DNA of 64,000 bases from assembly GCA_024138015.1 (NCBI GenBank), contig JAMXBB010000007.1:86740885-86804884 (forward strand), in the 5' to 3' direction. Made by a program: the position numbers and the translations under genes. The notes under the pieces were generated by a model that was given only the letters and a program-made list of their open reading frames with translations, made no database searches and was not told the origin of the DNA. This DNA is from Lumnitzera littorea (Eukaryota > Streptophyta > Magnoliopsida > Myrtales > Combretaceae). This document shows positions 52,926 to 64,000 of the stretch, piece by piece. Position 1 is the stretch's first letter. The number at the start of each line of letters is the position of its first letter.

Positions 52926-53265
52926 GTGATGCATCTAAATTAGGCATAAGTACTGTATTAATGTAGGAGGGCCGACCCAATACCTACTTTTGTGAAAAGC
53001 TTTGAGGAGCTATGCTCAATTATTTTATTTATGATAAGGAGTTTTACTCCTTGATCTGAGCCCTGACTGTATGGCAATACTATTTGTTGCTTAAAGAATT
53101 TGTGATCTATATTAATCATAAATCTTTAAGATATTTGAAGAGCCAACCTAAGTTGCCTTGAAGATAAGCCAAGTGGGTCAAGTTTATGAAGGGATTTTCT
53201 TATGTTGTAAAGTATAAGAATGGAAGGAATAATATAGTGGCTAACGCCCTATTGAGATGACATTT
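52915..53265 (+). pseudogene. RNase H of the inner Ty3/gypsy element
   Basis: KCDASKLGISTVLM (about 52920-52960), NYFIYDKEFYSL and IYINHKSLRYL mark the family RNase H, ending with KNGRNNIVANAL at about 53217-53252. It contains several stops and a frame change from the reverse transcriptase. Confidence 0.8.
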
Positions 53266-53379
53266 CCTTTTAATTGAATTATAGACCTGATTACTGGGAT
53301 TTTCTATGATTAAGGATTTTTATGTTGAGGATCCGCATTTTGGTCCTTTCTATGCCAAGTCTGAAGAAGGTTGAACACT

Positions 53380-55208
53380 TGATGACTATTACAGGAAGGA
53401 CAGATACTTATTTAGGAAAAGGAGATTGTGTATCTTAACCAGTTCTATGAGAAAGTTGTTAGTGTGCGAGGTGCATGGTGGGGGACTATTTGGACATTTT
53501 GGTAAGTACTGAACTTAAGAGGTACTATCCTCTAGATTCTTTTAGCCAAAAATGATGAGGGGATGTCTAAGTTGTGTTGGAAAGGTATGCTACCTACAAA
53601 AAGGCAAAGAGTTGAGCCGAGTAGGAACAATACTTATTGCAGAGGGCTGAAAATTGTTATATTAGTTATTAGGTTAAGCCCATTATTTATTTAGGCTTGG
53701 CTCACTAGGCTAGGTGATAAAGCTTAAGGAGTCCGGTCTATATATTGAGATGATTAAGAAGATTTGGCTTGGTAGGCTCAAAACAGGGATTGTTGGATCG
53801 GTGCGTTCACCTTCAACCTTTCTTAGGCAGGCTTATGTATGTATAAGGAAGGGTACTAGCCTTGGGTCCATTAGCTAGCTTATTCTGGATAATTATGAAT
53901 CGATTAGGCTTCATCTCATTCGTTGATTACCTAGATGATCGGACGGATGCTATCTTACTTAGGAGCCTATAAATACTCAGCCTTTCCTCTTCATTTAAAA
54001 CTCTTAGAGAGATTGGAGAAATAATGTTTCATTGTGAAAACTTTGCTCTTTAAGATCAAATAGCATTCAGGCAAAAAATTGATCTCATTCGCTCAAGCTA
54101 TAAGGTGAACATTTGAGGTCCCCTAACGTTATCTTGTTTGTCATTTGTGCATTTTAGACACTGAGATTGCCTATTCCTCCTTCTTACCTTGTTCTCACCT
54201 AATTATCCTTTTAGGTGATAGTCTCACTTCACTTCTTTGAAGTCATGTGCAGTGTACGCAGTACACACGCTACTACTTCAATTAACCCCTTACATCTATA
54301 CTTACCATTGCCGATCTTAACTAAACCATAGTCCGAGCTGAGCATGGACTTCATGTTAGGGTTGTCGAAGACATCTTGAGGGAAGGACTCCATCATGGTG
54401 GTCATGGATCATTTCAGCAAGATGGCACACTTCGTACCCTGTTCTAAGACTAACAATGCTTCGGCTATTTATTTTCTTTTCTTGTAGGAGGTCGTCAAAC
54501 ATCATGGGATACTTAGGACCAATGTTTTAGACCGAAACCCAAAGTTCATGAGCTACTTTTAGAGAATGTTATAGGGATGAAAACAAACTATTGTACAGCA
54601 TGTCCTATCATCTACATACAAATGGACAAACAAAGGTTATCAATAGGATAGTGGGAATTTGACTCCTGGTTGTTGTTGTTCAGAGCATGGCCGAATGGGA
54701 TTTGTTGCCTATATTTAATTTTGACTATAATAGGACCACCCATAGTGTCATGAACATGTTGCCGTTTGAAGTCGCCTATGGATTCAACCCTGAGCTCTTG
54801 TTAGACTTGACACCCCTTCCGAACTAGGATAATGATTAGTTAACTATAGAAAGATTCGAGGCTATCAGGGCAATGCACCAGAAGGTCATAGAATATCTAA
54901 GTCGAGCTACTACCAAGCTCGAGATACGAGGTCGAGGATGGAAGAACAAGGGGTAGCCAAATGATTTAGTTTAGATCCACCTTAGTAAAGAACGATTCCT
55001 AAGTCTAAGGGAGAGCAAGTTATCTCCAGGGTTGACATACCATTTAAAGTGCTTGAAAAGATCAATTATAATGCCTACAAGATTGAACTACCTGAAGATT
55101 ATAATCTCATACTCCTTTAACATTGCTGACCTCCATTCGTATACTCCTAAAGATGAGCAACATAGAGATAAGATAGATTTGATCCCAAATCTCAAACAAC
55201 TTAAAGGG
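53380..55208 (+). pseudogene. Integrase and C-terminal region of the inner Ty3/gypsy element, interrupted
   Basis: The N-terminal part has LLVCEVHGGGLFGHFG (about 53455-53500), the H-x3-H arm of the zinc-binding domain. The catalytic core resumes after an insert at LSMDFMLGL (about 54340) and has VVMDHFSKMAHFVPCSKT, then LDRNPKF, both acidic positions typical of Ty3 integrases. YHLHTNGQTK (about 54610) and MLPFEVAYGFNPELL follow, then the C-terminal VWIHLSKERF-like and FNIADLHSYTP segments. I see no chromodomain. Many stops and shifts are present. Confidence 0.8.
53637..54297 (+). mobile_element. Small LTR-like insert inside the integrase, about 660 bases
   Basis: Integrase homology stops at about 53636 and restarts at about 54298. 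The heptamer ATACTTA flanks the gap (53630-53636 and 54298-54304), repeating the Tyr-Leu codons of the host gene as expected for a target duplication. Inside are CCTATAAATACTC (TATA-like, about 53968) and CTTTAAAACTCTTAGAG-type text as in LTRs. It looks like a solo LTR of another family; the TG/CA ends are not exact at the predicted junction. Confidence 0.6.
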
Positions 55209-55210
55209 GA
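55203..55210 (+). other. Polypurine tract of the inner Ty3/gypsy element
   Basis: AAAGGGGA directly precedes the 3' LTR start TGATAAGG. This placement is what fixes the LTR start in both copies. Confidence 0.65.
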
Positions 55211-56149
55211 TGATAAGGATGACAGACTAATCATGTACTCCTGAGATTGAGGACTTGTTCATATGGTTTACTGAGCTATATGAGGGGAGTTAAACTTTGA
55301 AGAGCAATGCATTCTTTAGTTCAACTTATTGGGGTTACTCTGCTCTTTACCTCATCTAAGAGACTACCGAGATGACAAACCTATTGCCAGCCAACCCTTC
55401 TACAATACGTTAGTCTAAGGTTAAGCATTGAACTCACATACTGCTAACTTGTTAATGGCTAAGGCCAAGCTAACCCCAATCATGAGTTAACCAACCGAAG
55501 CTAACTTAACAATGGACCACCTCTTGAACCAGCCTTTCCTCAATCCGAAACATTCAAGTTGCTGAGCTGTTGACCTTAACTCGACGTATTTAGAATCTGC
55601 CTTACTTAGCAAATCGCATCATTAGGACCACAAAATGGATAGCTAGCATGTGCCTTATTTTTCTAACATCTATACTATCCTTTGTAATCAAATATTCCTC
55701 TTTTTGTTTGATTACAACTCTACCCTTATAAATTATCCCTTTTTCCTTTTTGATAGGAATCTTTTTTATAATTTATACTGACTTAGGACTTATCCTAATT
55801 GGGTCATATAAATACTTATAAATTGTAATAGCTGCAACGGTAAATGATATTGATATTCAAACATTCCCTTCTTACGTGAGTTAAGTGATCCTTGCTTACT
55901 TTTGACTACTCTTATCTAGCCCATTGAGCGTGAATCAGTGGCGAGTGACCTTCAGCCATACTTATGCATAATATCGAGTGCGACTTAAGCTTGTGCGAGG
56001 TATTGGTGTGTTATATCCAATGCTAGTGCATGAGGACTCTTGCTCAACCTTCGACTACCATTTATCTTTCAGACCTTCTCGAGGTTGGGGACCACCCCTT
56101 GGTTTCGCGTAATATCATAGCTCATGTGTTCAACTACGTGCCTATATCA
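55211..56149 (+). repeat. 3' LTR of the inner Ty3/gypsy element
   Basis: The partner of 48841-49761, matching along its length with frequent C/T and G/A differences. It ends near CCTATATCA; just beyond, outer-element gag sequence resumes. Confidence 0.8.
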
Positions 56150-56616
56150 TGCTCGAATAACTGAACTACAACCACAGCAAAACACACGTAGAAGGCGAGT
56201 ACAAAGCGACAAGCAAGCTAGTTGATAGCCTATTACTAAGGCCATCACCAAAAGACTACGAAGACAAGAACATGGACTAGCTTAATGAATGGTGCAATCA
56301 AAAGAAAATCGACTCGTCTACACGGGCATTACACTTTACATCAAAAAAGAGGCCATTCATCTCTTTAATCCTTGAGGAAGTGCTCCCTACAGATGTAAGG
56401 TTACCACATCTCAACACTTACGATGGCATTACTGATCCAAATGATCACCTTGTCCCCTTTTGAACAATGATGAGCCTCCACAACTTCTTAGATGCCATCA
56501 TGTGCAGGGCCTTCCCTAACATACTAACGAAAGCCACCTTATTGTGGTTTAACACCCTCCCTGAGGTATCTATCACTTCATTTGACAACTTAGGAAGCAT
56601 GTTCTGACAACACTTT
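56150..56616 (+). pseudogene. Outer retroelement gag, part 2
   Basis: The part RPFISLILEEVLPTDVRLPH followed by YDGITDPNDHL, AIMCRAFP and ATLLWFNTLP, SITSFDNLGSMF matches the gag of Tat/Retand-type Ty3/gypsy elements (pattern YDG..DP.DHL ... MCRAFP ... W...LP.GSI.SF). Two stops are visible. It is cut off by the solo LTR at 56617. Confidence 0.75.
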
Positions 56617-59082
56617 TGTCGAGCTAGATTTTTTATGGTTTTAAAATATTTTCCTTAACCAGATTAGTATTAAACCCTAACTCATTTAATACTAACCTCA
56701 ATTAAGAGTTAAGAAAAACTTGGTTTTTATTTTAAAAATTGTTTTGGAGTCACCACCTAATCAGAGTTAGGAAAAAAAAGGGTTAGGTTAAATTGATTAA
56801 GTAGACTAATTTAACCTAACCACTAGTCTACTTGAAAAATAATTTTAAGAAAAAAGGTTTTGAAAACCAAAGATTGAGTTTAGGGGCTAATCTTTTTAAA
56901 CTCTTACAGGTACCATTACTAACTTTTCGAATTTGGATTCACTTTTTGAAATCACTCTTTAAAACGAAATTTAATCATCAGTAAATGAATTAAGTTAGAT
57001 TTATTTTACAAAATTGGATAATTCAAGCCATAATTTATAGAAAACAAAAAACTAAATATTTACAATATTTACAATATTTTACATTGTCTTGAAGGTGTTT
57101 ATGTACCTACTAGTCAGGATTAGATGTTTATAGTTCATTTCTCGAAAATTTAAATGTGTTGATGATTTTTAATTTTGAAAAGTGGTCGAGTTGACGTCTC
57201 TTAGCCATTTTATTATTTGAGTAAAAATCTTAAAAGGAAGGGTCCTCATTTCTAAAATTTATTTTTGAGAAAAATCTTAAGAAAGCCTTAATTTTGAAAA
57301 TGGTTGATTTCATTTTTTATTATTTTATTTATTTGTGTTTTACCAAAGAAAATAAAAACTAAACTTTCTTTTTCTTTTTTCTTTTAGGTTACATTTACAA
57401 TAGGAGCTACACTAAAAAAGAATAATAAATAAGAAAAATAAAATATACATAAAAAAGAAATTGAAAACGAAGTATAACAGATTCAAACTTGAGCTGGAGC
57501 GGGCGTACAAGTCGGTGGAGCGGACTGGGTTGGGTTGAATTTGGGTTACAGGTTAGGTCATGCATAGAGGAGAAGCAATAGTAGCACGGGGCATCTTGCG
57601 GCTTGATCTGGGCACCAAAATGAGCGAAGGAGGGTTGTTTTCTGTGTTTTGGATTAGAGAATGGGGGTGTAGCCTTAGTGCCACTACATTTGGTGGTGGT
57701 TTTGGAGTTATTAGACTTAGTCAGTGGTGGTGGTTATTGCTCCCCATACATGGTGGCTATTGGTGATGATTGGTTGATGGTGTCTTGAATTTCTGAGTGT
57801 GACTGGGATAGTGGTGTCGGTTGTTTGGTCCACGAAGTATTGGTGGTGATGGAGCAAGGTGTAATGGTGGTGGTTTAAGGGGTTTGGGTTAATGCCAATG
57901 CTTAGGCCACAATGGCATGTGATGGTGGTCGAGATTGAAAGCTTAGGTTGTGGGTAAACTCTTTGTATGGTTAGATTTGCTTGATAATGCTTGAATCAAG
58001 AGGAATTTTAAAGAGAGAATAGTGGGTTACGGCTAGAGAGAGAGAGTTTGAAAGGGTGTTTGGGAGCTCAAGATGAGAGCTTGTTTTACTAAACTAGTCC
58101 TATAGCATCTTATTTATATTGTAGGCACACTGTTAAGCTTGGAAGGTTGGGGAATTGAATTAGTGATTCATATTAATGAGTTTTGACCCAAAAAATGAAT
58201 TTTTTTCCACCTTAGAGCTCGATTTTAACTATGTAATCCTTTGAATTTAGACGTGATTTTGGATGAAATCAAAACTAGGCCATGCTTAGTATATGATTCC
58301 ACCAAATAATCATGTGGAATCGTGTAGAAACCACATGAAAATGGTCCCCAAATGCATGCCATGGAACCATTTTTGTGAGAAGAAATATGGGAAAGAACAT
58401 TAGGTGTTAGGCAAGAATGAAGGAGACTCAGGGGTCCTCCAAGTGTAGCACGTGTAGACGTGCTTCCTATTGTGCGTGAGAAACACTTGCCTCATTGAAA
58501 AGAAGTAGCAAGCACTAAGCCTTGCTTGGAATGTAGGCGATGCTTGAGGGCTTTTTAGCCTTGCTTAATCCTTTTAAAATCAATTATGCTTAAGCCTGGT
58601 CCAATATCATGTCCTTTTTTTTTTTTTAAAACATATAAAAAGGAGCTACACTAAACCAAACTCCTCCTTAAAATTAGACTTTAAATGATAGATGCAAAAG
58701 TTTAGTTCACATACATGCACTAAATAATAATAACCAAATAAATATATAAAATAATTTTGAAATTGTGCCTAATTTAATAGTTATGTGCACCTATACTTTA
58801 TCTAATGCTAAAAATGAGATGACTTGTTCCAATGACTCTAAAAATGAGATAAGATTCCATTATCCTAAGAATTCTATATTCCTAAAAGAATTATCTTTCT
58901 ATTTCTTTTTTTTTTTTCAAATTTTCCATTTTTTTATTTTTCTAAATTTTCTATTTTTGTGCTTTTCCTAAATTTCTTTTTTTTTTTTGTATTTTTCTAA
59001 AATTCTAAATTAGGACCCTTTTTCCTTATTCTAAACAAAAGAAAAATCTAAGACTGCAGGAGGCAAAAAATGGGTGTTTACA
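56617..59082 (+). mobile_element. Solo LTR, 2466 bases, Tat/Ogre-like
   Basis: Begins TGTCGAGCTAG and ends GGGTGTTTACA. The flanking 5-mers are ACTTT (56612-56616) and ACTTC (59083-59087), a target duplication with one change, and gag homology continues across the two ends. Inside, TTTTGGAGTCACCACCTAAT near the 5' side and AAAAAATGGGTGTTTACA at the 3' end are typical of long Tat/Ogre LTRs. It has no coding capacity; short frames such as 57560-57766 and 58765-58971 are incidental. A decayed inverted relative occupies 1-1896. Confidence 0.8.
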
Positions 59083-59780
59083 ACTTCGTCAGTTCTTAAG
59101 TCCTATAAAGAGACTCCTCCATCCTCTATAATGTTAGGCAAAGCTTCAATGAAACCTTATGAGCATACCTTAAGTGCTTCAACCAAAGAAGCTGCAAGTT
59201 TTCAAGTTAATATAGGAATGACTTTACAAGCACTCCAAACAGGCATAAATCCTAATGGAAGGCTCTTTAATGTAGTATTATTAGATAAGCCTGAATCCTC
59301 TGATGAATTCATGAAGGTTTTCAAGAAATACATAGCTCAAGAAGAAGCAATCTAAGTTCTCTTTAAAGTGGAAAATAAAACCTGCAGCTCAACGAAGGAC
59401 CGTTTAAGACCTCATGATCTTGGACTATAACCTCCTACATAAGAAAAGCATGACAATCAAAGGCATAAATTCTAAGACTATACCTTGTACACTCCCCTAA
59501 CTCGACCGCTTAATAAAATTATGTATGGGGTTTGAGAACAACTCCCGAGACCACTAGTATTCATGAGACACTAGAAGTGGCGAACTTAGGAAAATACTTC
59601 GACTATCACGGAGCACATGGATACAACATTGACGAGTGTCGCCATCTCAAGAATGTAGTCGAAGGCCTTGTTTGCAAAGGCCACATCGACCACCTTTTTT
59701 TGGATGAGAAAAACCAAATCCAATGACTAACCCAGCATTGCCGAATAGATAACCAACAGCAACACAATAATCGATAGGTC
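59083..59780 (+). pseudogene. Outer retroelement gag, part 3 (C-terminal and nucleocapsid)
   Basis: ILYNVRQSFNETL and AYLKCFNQ continue the capsid, then after a frame change LQALQTGINPNGRLFNVVL and FMKVFKKYIAQEEA complete it. At 59532-59726 YFDYHGAHGYNIDECRHLKN followed by VEGLVCKGHI is the YC.FH...GH...EC..LK motif of this gag family, with the first Cys lost. No protease or polymerase follows, so the outer element is truncated here or has diverged beyond recognition. Confidence 0.75.
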
Positions 59781-61745
59781 AATGCCCCCATTTGACATGG
59801 TAACCCACCATTTGAAGTAGTTGGAATTATCTTTAGGAGATCAATTCAACTAAATGGGCTAAGTTCAAAGGAGTGATAAAAATAGGGGGCAAGAAGTGGA
59901 AAAGATTTTAAGTTCTTGCATTTATTTATTTTTTCAGAATAATCTTTCACTTTGGAGATTGTAGTGGGCAAGATCTATTTGAATAAAGTGTTTTTCTTAC
60001 GCATTTTGTTTATCTTAACTTAGCTCAATAAGGGCATGTCATTGGCCCTTTATAAATAAAACACCTTATGCAAGATTTAAGGTAAGCAAAAATGGATAAA
60101 GTAAATTTGAACTTATAACTTAAAATTTTCTGCCTAAAGGAATGGGGACACGTTGCTTGAAAAGTTTAGGATGAAAAGAGATAAACCATATCCCAAACAC
60201 TAATCCTAAACACATGAGAGTTGAGTAACATAATGTGAGTATCTAGGCTCATTCCTTAAAGGAGGTCTATCTTAAACTTAGTATATGTGTCAAAATGATG
60301 TTGGCCATTCATTTCACTACCTTAAACACAATTATCCCTTACAAACCCATTTGAGCCTTTTTAAGGATTTTTCTTAAAATTAACCCAGCTAAGAACCACC
60401 TCACATTGGGGCAATTGGAAGGTTAGAGTAATTAATTTAGAGAAAGGAGTAGACTAACTTATGCTTGCCTTAGTTGCTCCAATTCATGATCAAATATTAT
60501 CGTAGATAATTCAATTTCTTTTGGATGAAGAAGAGCATTAGGCCATATACACTCTTCACTCAAACACTTTAAGCCCATGGATTTTTCCAAAACACTCCAA
60601 AGCTATACACACTTTACCTAAAGCTCATATACCTTGAACCTACCTTTTTGGAGCTTTGAATCTTATCATGTGAAAATTCAATAATGTAGAGAGTGATCAC
60701 CTTAAAAAAAAAATGAAAAAAAATTAAAGAAAGAAAAAAGAAAAGAAAGAAGAAGAGAAAGAAAAAAAAGGAGAAAAATGAGCAAGGTAATCACCTTTAA
60801 GCATAAGCCTAAAACTGCCAATAGGCCTAAGGTTCAGTGGTATTCAAAGGCTAAACGCATCAAATTCTTGAGCTGGAAAATGAATCCCTAAGTCTATGTT
60901 CCCACCCATTGTACCACCCTTAATAAAACTCTTTTGATTAAAGAAATGGACTTATTTTAAGCAAAATTTGCTCATGTAACTACCTCAAGCCCATGTTTAG
61001 ATTTTTCTGAAGGTTTTTGGCTTCTAAACTTGAGATGTATTGTATATGATTTCTTCAAAATTGGCTAAAGCACATTGGTATTCATTTGCTAAAACTATTG
61101 ACCAAAAGCCTTACATTACAAACCTGGAAAAGACCTAATTGATTGACCAAAATGTACCATTTATAAGACGAGCTATAATTTTTGAAATTGATGCCGAGAG
61201 TAAAAACAAGCCTATAAGAGTGTAAGGAAATCCTCTTTGACTAAACATTTCAATTAATGATGCCTATTCCTTTAGTAGAAAATTGAATAGCAAGTTGAGT
61301 GCTTTCTCAAGAATATAAATGGTCATTTGCCCCAAATTTTGAAATTAGTGCTTCGAAAGATTTTAGAAATCATGAATTATGCTCCAAGAAACAAAACTAA
61401 AAGGATGAGTGATTAATGGGCAAGGAGTAAGTTGACCCCATATTTGTGATGTTTAGAATCTTTAAGACTTTCTTACTTGTTAGCAACATAAATTTCCATG
61501 AAAAAGTGCTTTTTTTAAATTTTTTGCAAAAAAAAAAAAAAAAAAAAACTTTTTAGAAGAGAAATGAAACCCTTTTAAAAAATTGTTAAGAGAAATTTCT
61601 TAAAAAAAAAGTTAAAATTTTCAAAGAATTATCAAAATCTCTGAAACTCAAGTCTTAGATCATTTTATTAAAACTCATTAAAGTCCTTGAGATTCTTAGA
61701 TCGCTTGCCCTTTAGTGCATTGCCCATTTCGTAAAGTAATCTTGA
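59781..61745. other. Non-coding repeat-derived DNA after the outer gag
   Basis: No gene. The text GGCAAGAAGTGGAAAAGATT near 59890 and the A-rich stretch at 60700-60780 suggest a non-coding retroelement region, but I cannot assign it. Confidence 0.4.
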
Positions 61746-62434
61746 ATTGTGTGCTCATTGGAGCACCATCTAATCCTTTTTAGGATTGCTTGCTCAAAGT
61801 AGTGTTGTCCTATTCTTTGTTGGATCACCAGCTCATTGGAGCACCATCTAGTTTTTTTTCTTTAAGAGCACTTGCTTAAAGAAGCGTTATCCTATTCCTT
61901 ATTGGATCGTTTACTTAGTGGAGCGCTATCCAGTCCTTTTTAGGATTGCTTGCTTGAAGGAGCGCTGTCCTATTCCTTATTGAATCACTTACTCATTAGA
62001 TTGGTATCCAGTCCTTTCTAGGATCACTTGTTCAAAGGAACACTATCCTATCTAGTCAGTTCTAAGACCACCTACTCATAGGAGCATTATCCTATCCTTT
62101 GTATTTCTTAAAGTAATCTTGGATCGCTTGCTTGTTAGAGTACCATCCAATCGTTTCTAGGATCATTTGTTTAAAGGAGCGCTGACCTATTCCTTATTGG
62201 ATTGCTTACTCAAAGGAGTGCTATCCCATCCTTAGTTGGATTGCTTGCTCAACAAAGCGCTATCTAGTTCTTTTTAGGATCGCTTGCTCAGAGGAGCATC
62301 ATCTTATTCTTAGTAGGATCACTTGCTCAAAGGAGTACCATCCTATTCTCAATGGGATCTCCTTCTTATTAGAGCACTGTCCTCTCTAGGATTGCTTACT
62401 TGTTGGAGTGCTATCCTATCTTTTATCAAATCTA
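61746..62434. repeat. 39-base tandem repeat array, about 17 units, alternating as a 78-base dimer
   Basis: Each unit runs GATYGCTTGCTC, then AAAGGAGCGCTATCC, then a T-rich end. Many units are exactly 39 bases. Two end types tend to alternate: CAGTCCTTTTTAG and TATTCCTTATTG, giving a 78-base higher-order period. Some units carry short insertions (near 61855, 62030 and 62100). It lies in non-coding DNA beside retroelement remnants; arrays like this are often found in the non-coding parts of Tat/Ogre-type elements, which would fit the neighbours. Not coding, although 62323-62568 is open. Confidence 0.85.
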
Positions 62435-64000
62435 TCATAACCCGGAAGGGGGTTGAGTCATGGCAATATTGCCATGTAATATGGGAAGATTTAAGATTAA
62501 GCACTATCCTTGATCAAGGGCCTTTAGTGTACAACATGGGGCATTTCATAAGTACAAATTCCTCTTAGTAATTAATATTAAGTAATAGTTGAGCACATAG
62601 ATAAAAATCATAACATTCATTTAAAGCTAACCTTAACATAAATTCAAAGGGAATACGGTTTTTCCCTAAGACAACCATACAGTATTGGAATAGGGTATCA
62701 GTAGTAGTCCAAGCTACTTAACAAACTAGAGATACTTAATAATTGAAAATATATAGAGAGTTTAAATATAAATAAATTGTTCACTCAAGCTCTCATCCTC
62801 TTCATACCAAACAACCCCAAGCTAGTGCAATTGACCTCGGACATCTTGCAGCCTGACTTTAGCCAAAAATCTTGTTGCAATAACAAACTATATGGGGGGT
62901 AAGCTCAACTGTTTAGTGAGTAACCTTCCTACTTTATTAACAAACAATATCAAACAAGTTATTAATCAAGCGTATGAATGCATAGACAAACATATGCAAT
63001 GCAACGATACATACAATGGGCTGGTAACTATACACAACATGGTTTTAATGCCTATTGTTGCCCAGGTTAAGAAGTATTTAGGCACGTCAAGATCTTGGTA
63101 TTAGCATCCAATGCGAAGTCTCTTGTCAATAATATCACCCTTAGTAGTAGATACGGCATGGCCTTGAGCAGAAGACAGCATTCCCCGAGGCCAAGTAGTT
63201 CCCAAAGGTTGAGGCAGGAACATGTTGTATGAAGTACATCATACGATAACATTCTCAATATACATCATACATCATGGATCCAACTAGGGATGAACCCCCG
63301 TTCTATTGCGTGATGTTGATGCCCTTAATTTCATGTTGTAAGATGCAATGCATATCGGGTTTAATTAAAGGTCGAATATTTGTTAGGTTAGATTCATGGG
63401 TGGCTAATTGATATTAGGCAAGTGTACCTATCAGTTTTAATATAGTGGATGTGAGTCCGAGTCGATCCCTCTGAGACTTCGAGTATTAATATTAACCTTA
63501 GCTCTATTATCTAACCGAAAAATTGTGATGAGTTGAATAAATTAAAAATACTAAACGTAACAAACTAACCTAATTATGAGACTTGATTAAGCAATTTAGA
63601 AAGCGATAAAACTAAGAACAACTTCAAGAAAGCAAATAACGTATTTAGGAATTATTTAACATGTGACCGCTTAAAATGTATCCAATTAAATCTCTGTTAT
63701 TCTTGACCGGAGGGATTCACAATTAAAGTTAACACCTTTCTCAAGCATATTAACCCTAATCCTAAATTATTTACCGGAATCTCTTCACTTAGTAATATAA
63801 TTTAGAATCGCATTAATGTATAATGAATTCCTACACAAACGAACAACTTTCCAGAAGAAACATGTATCTTATCTCTAAGTACACATATAATTCTCTCCAA
63901 TTATGTCAAGATCTCATTACACCTGTAATTTCTCAATCATCATGCATTATATCATAGATTGATACTCTAGAAATATCAACTAACAATTAAATAACATAAT
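62435..64000. other. Repeat-derived DNA at the window's end
   Basis: No gene is recognised. Two pieces of text look like parts of LTR elements: GTAAGCTCAACTGTTTAGTG near 62898, and from about 63417 GGCAAGTGTACCTATCAG with GAGTCGATCCCTCTGAGAC, as seen at the start of some plant LTRs. I cannot define element ends. Confidence 0.4.

Larger units (their letters stand above)
48841..56149 (+). mobile_element. Inner Ty3/gypsy LTR retrotransposon, near full length, decayed
   Basis: Structure in order: LTR (48841-49761), primer site (49765-49776), gag, protease, reverse transcriptase, RNase H, integrase, polypurine tract (55203-55210), LTR (55211-56149). The order with integrase last places it in Ty3/gypsy. 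In one roughly 100-base stretch the two LTRs differ at about 13 positions, mostly transitions, so the insertion is old. Every coding section carries stops or shifts. It lies inside the gag of an older element. The left flank ends CCTATGT and the right flank begins TGCTC; the target duplication could not be settled, so ends may be off by about 10 bases. Confidence 0.85.

Noticed and set aside
50117..55208. Functional gag-pol in the inner element
   Set aside because: Many in-frame stops, several frame changes and a 660-base insert in the integrase; only pseudogene remnants remain.
48866..56154. TGCTC at 48866-48870 and 56150-56154 as the target duplication of the inner Ty3/gypsy element
   Set aside because: It would place the LTR start after TGATAAGGAT, which both LTRs share and which directly follows the polypurine tract in the 3' copy, so the match is probably chance; kept as unresolved.

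Overview
This window reads as nuclear DNA of a flowering plant, most likely a eudicot. It is AT-rich, its protein genes are split by short and long GT-AG introns, and most of the rest is decayed LTR retrotransposons, MITE-like elements and simple repeats. I could not name the species. I saw no CRISPR array, prokaryotic operon, rRNA gene or tRNA gene.

Three protein genes can be supported. A 13-exon gene on the + strand (17294-26169) encodes a NOG1-like P-loop GTPase of about 438 residues with an organelle-targeting-like N-terminus. Facing it, on the - strand, are two tandem paralogues of a GT47/exostosin-type glycosyltransferase (27389-33637, about 481 residues; 42155-44849, about 485 residues). 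Both have four exons with identical splice phases and a TATA box at the same distance from the ATG. They differ most in intron 2, which is 247 bases in one copy and about 4.26 kb in the other.

Layout. 1-1896 is a degenerate LTR in reverse orientation, of the same family as the solo LTR at 56617-59082. 1897-5465 and 11390-12920 are two copies of a roughly 1.5 kb non-coding direct repeat; the first is split by a 2066-base solo LTR with a perfect 5-base target duplication, and the second preserves the empty site. 5466-17290 is otherwise gene-free repeat-derived DNA with an hAT-like MITE just upstream of the GTPase gene. 17294-44905 holds the three genes, with one LTR remnant in the 8.5 kb between the glycosyltransferases. 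45432-47558 has a foldback element and a TIR element carrying a trinucleotide minisatellite.

47650-59730 is a nest of retroelements. An outer element (LTR, PBS, gag) is broken by a near full-length Ty3/gypsy element (48841-56149) whose integrase is itself interrupted by a small LTR-like insert, and the outer gag is broken again by a 2.47 kb solo LTR. 59731-64000 is non-coding repeat DNA, including a 39-base tandem array whose units alternate as a 78-base dimer. All retroelement coding regions carry stops and frameshifts and look inactive.

The three genes show no sign of acting as one pathway: one is an organelle or nucleolar ribosome-type GTPase and the other two are Golgi cell-wall-type transferases. 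I did not find a convincing new biological system. The most informative items are the nested insertions with readable target sites, the intron expansion in one glycosyltransferase, and the dimeric 39-base array.
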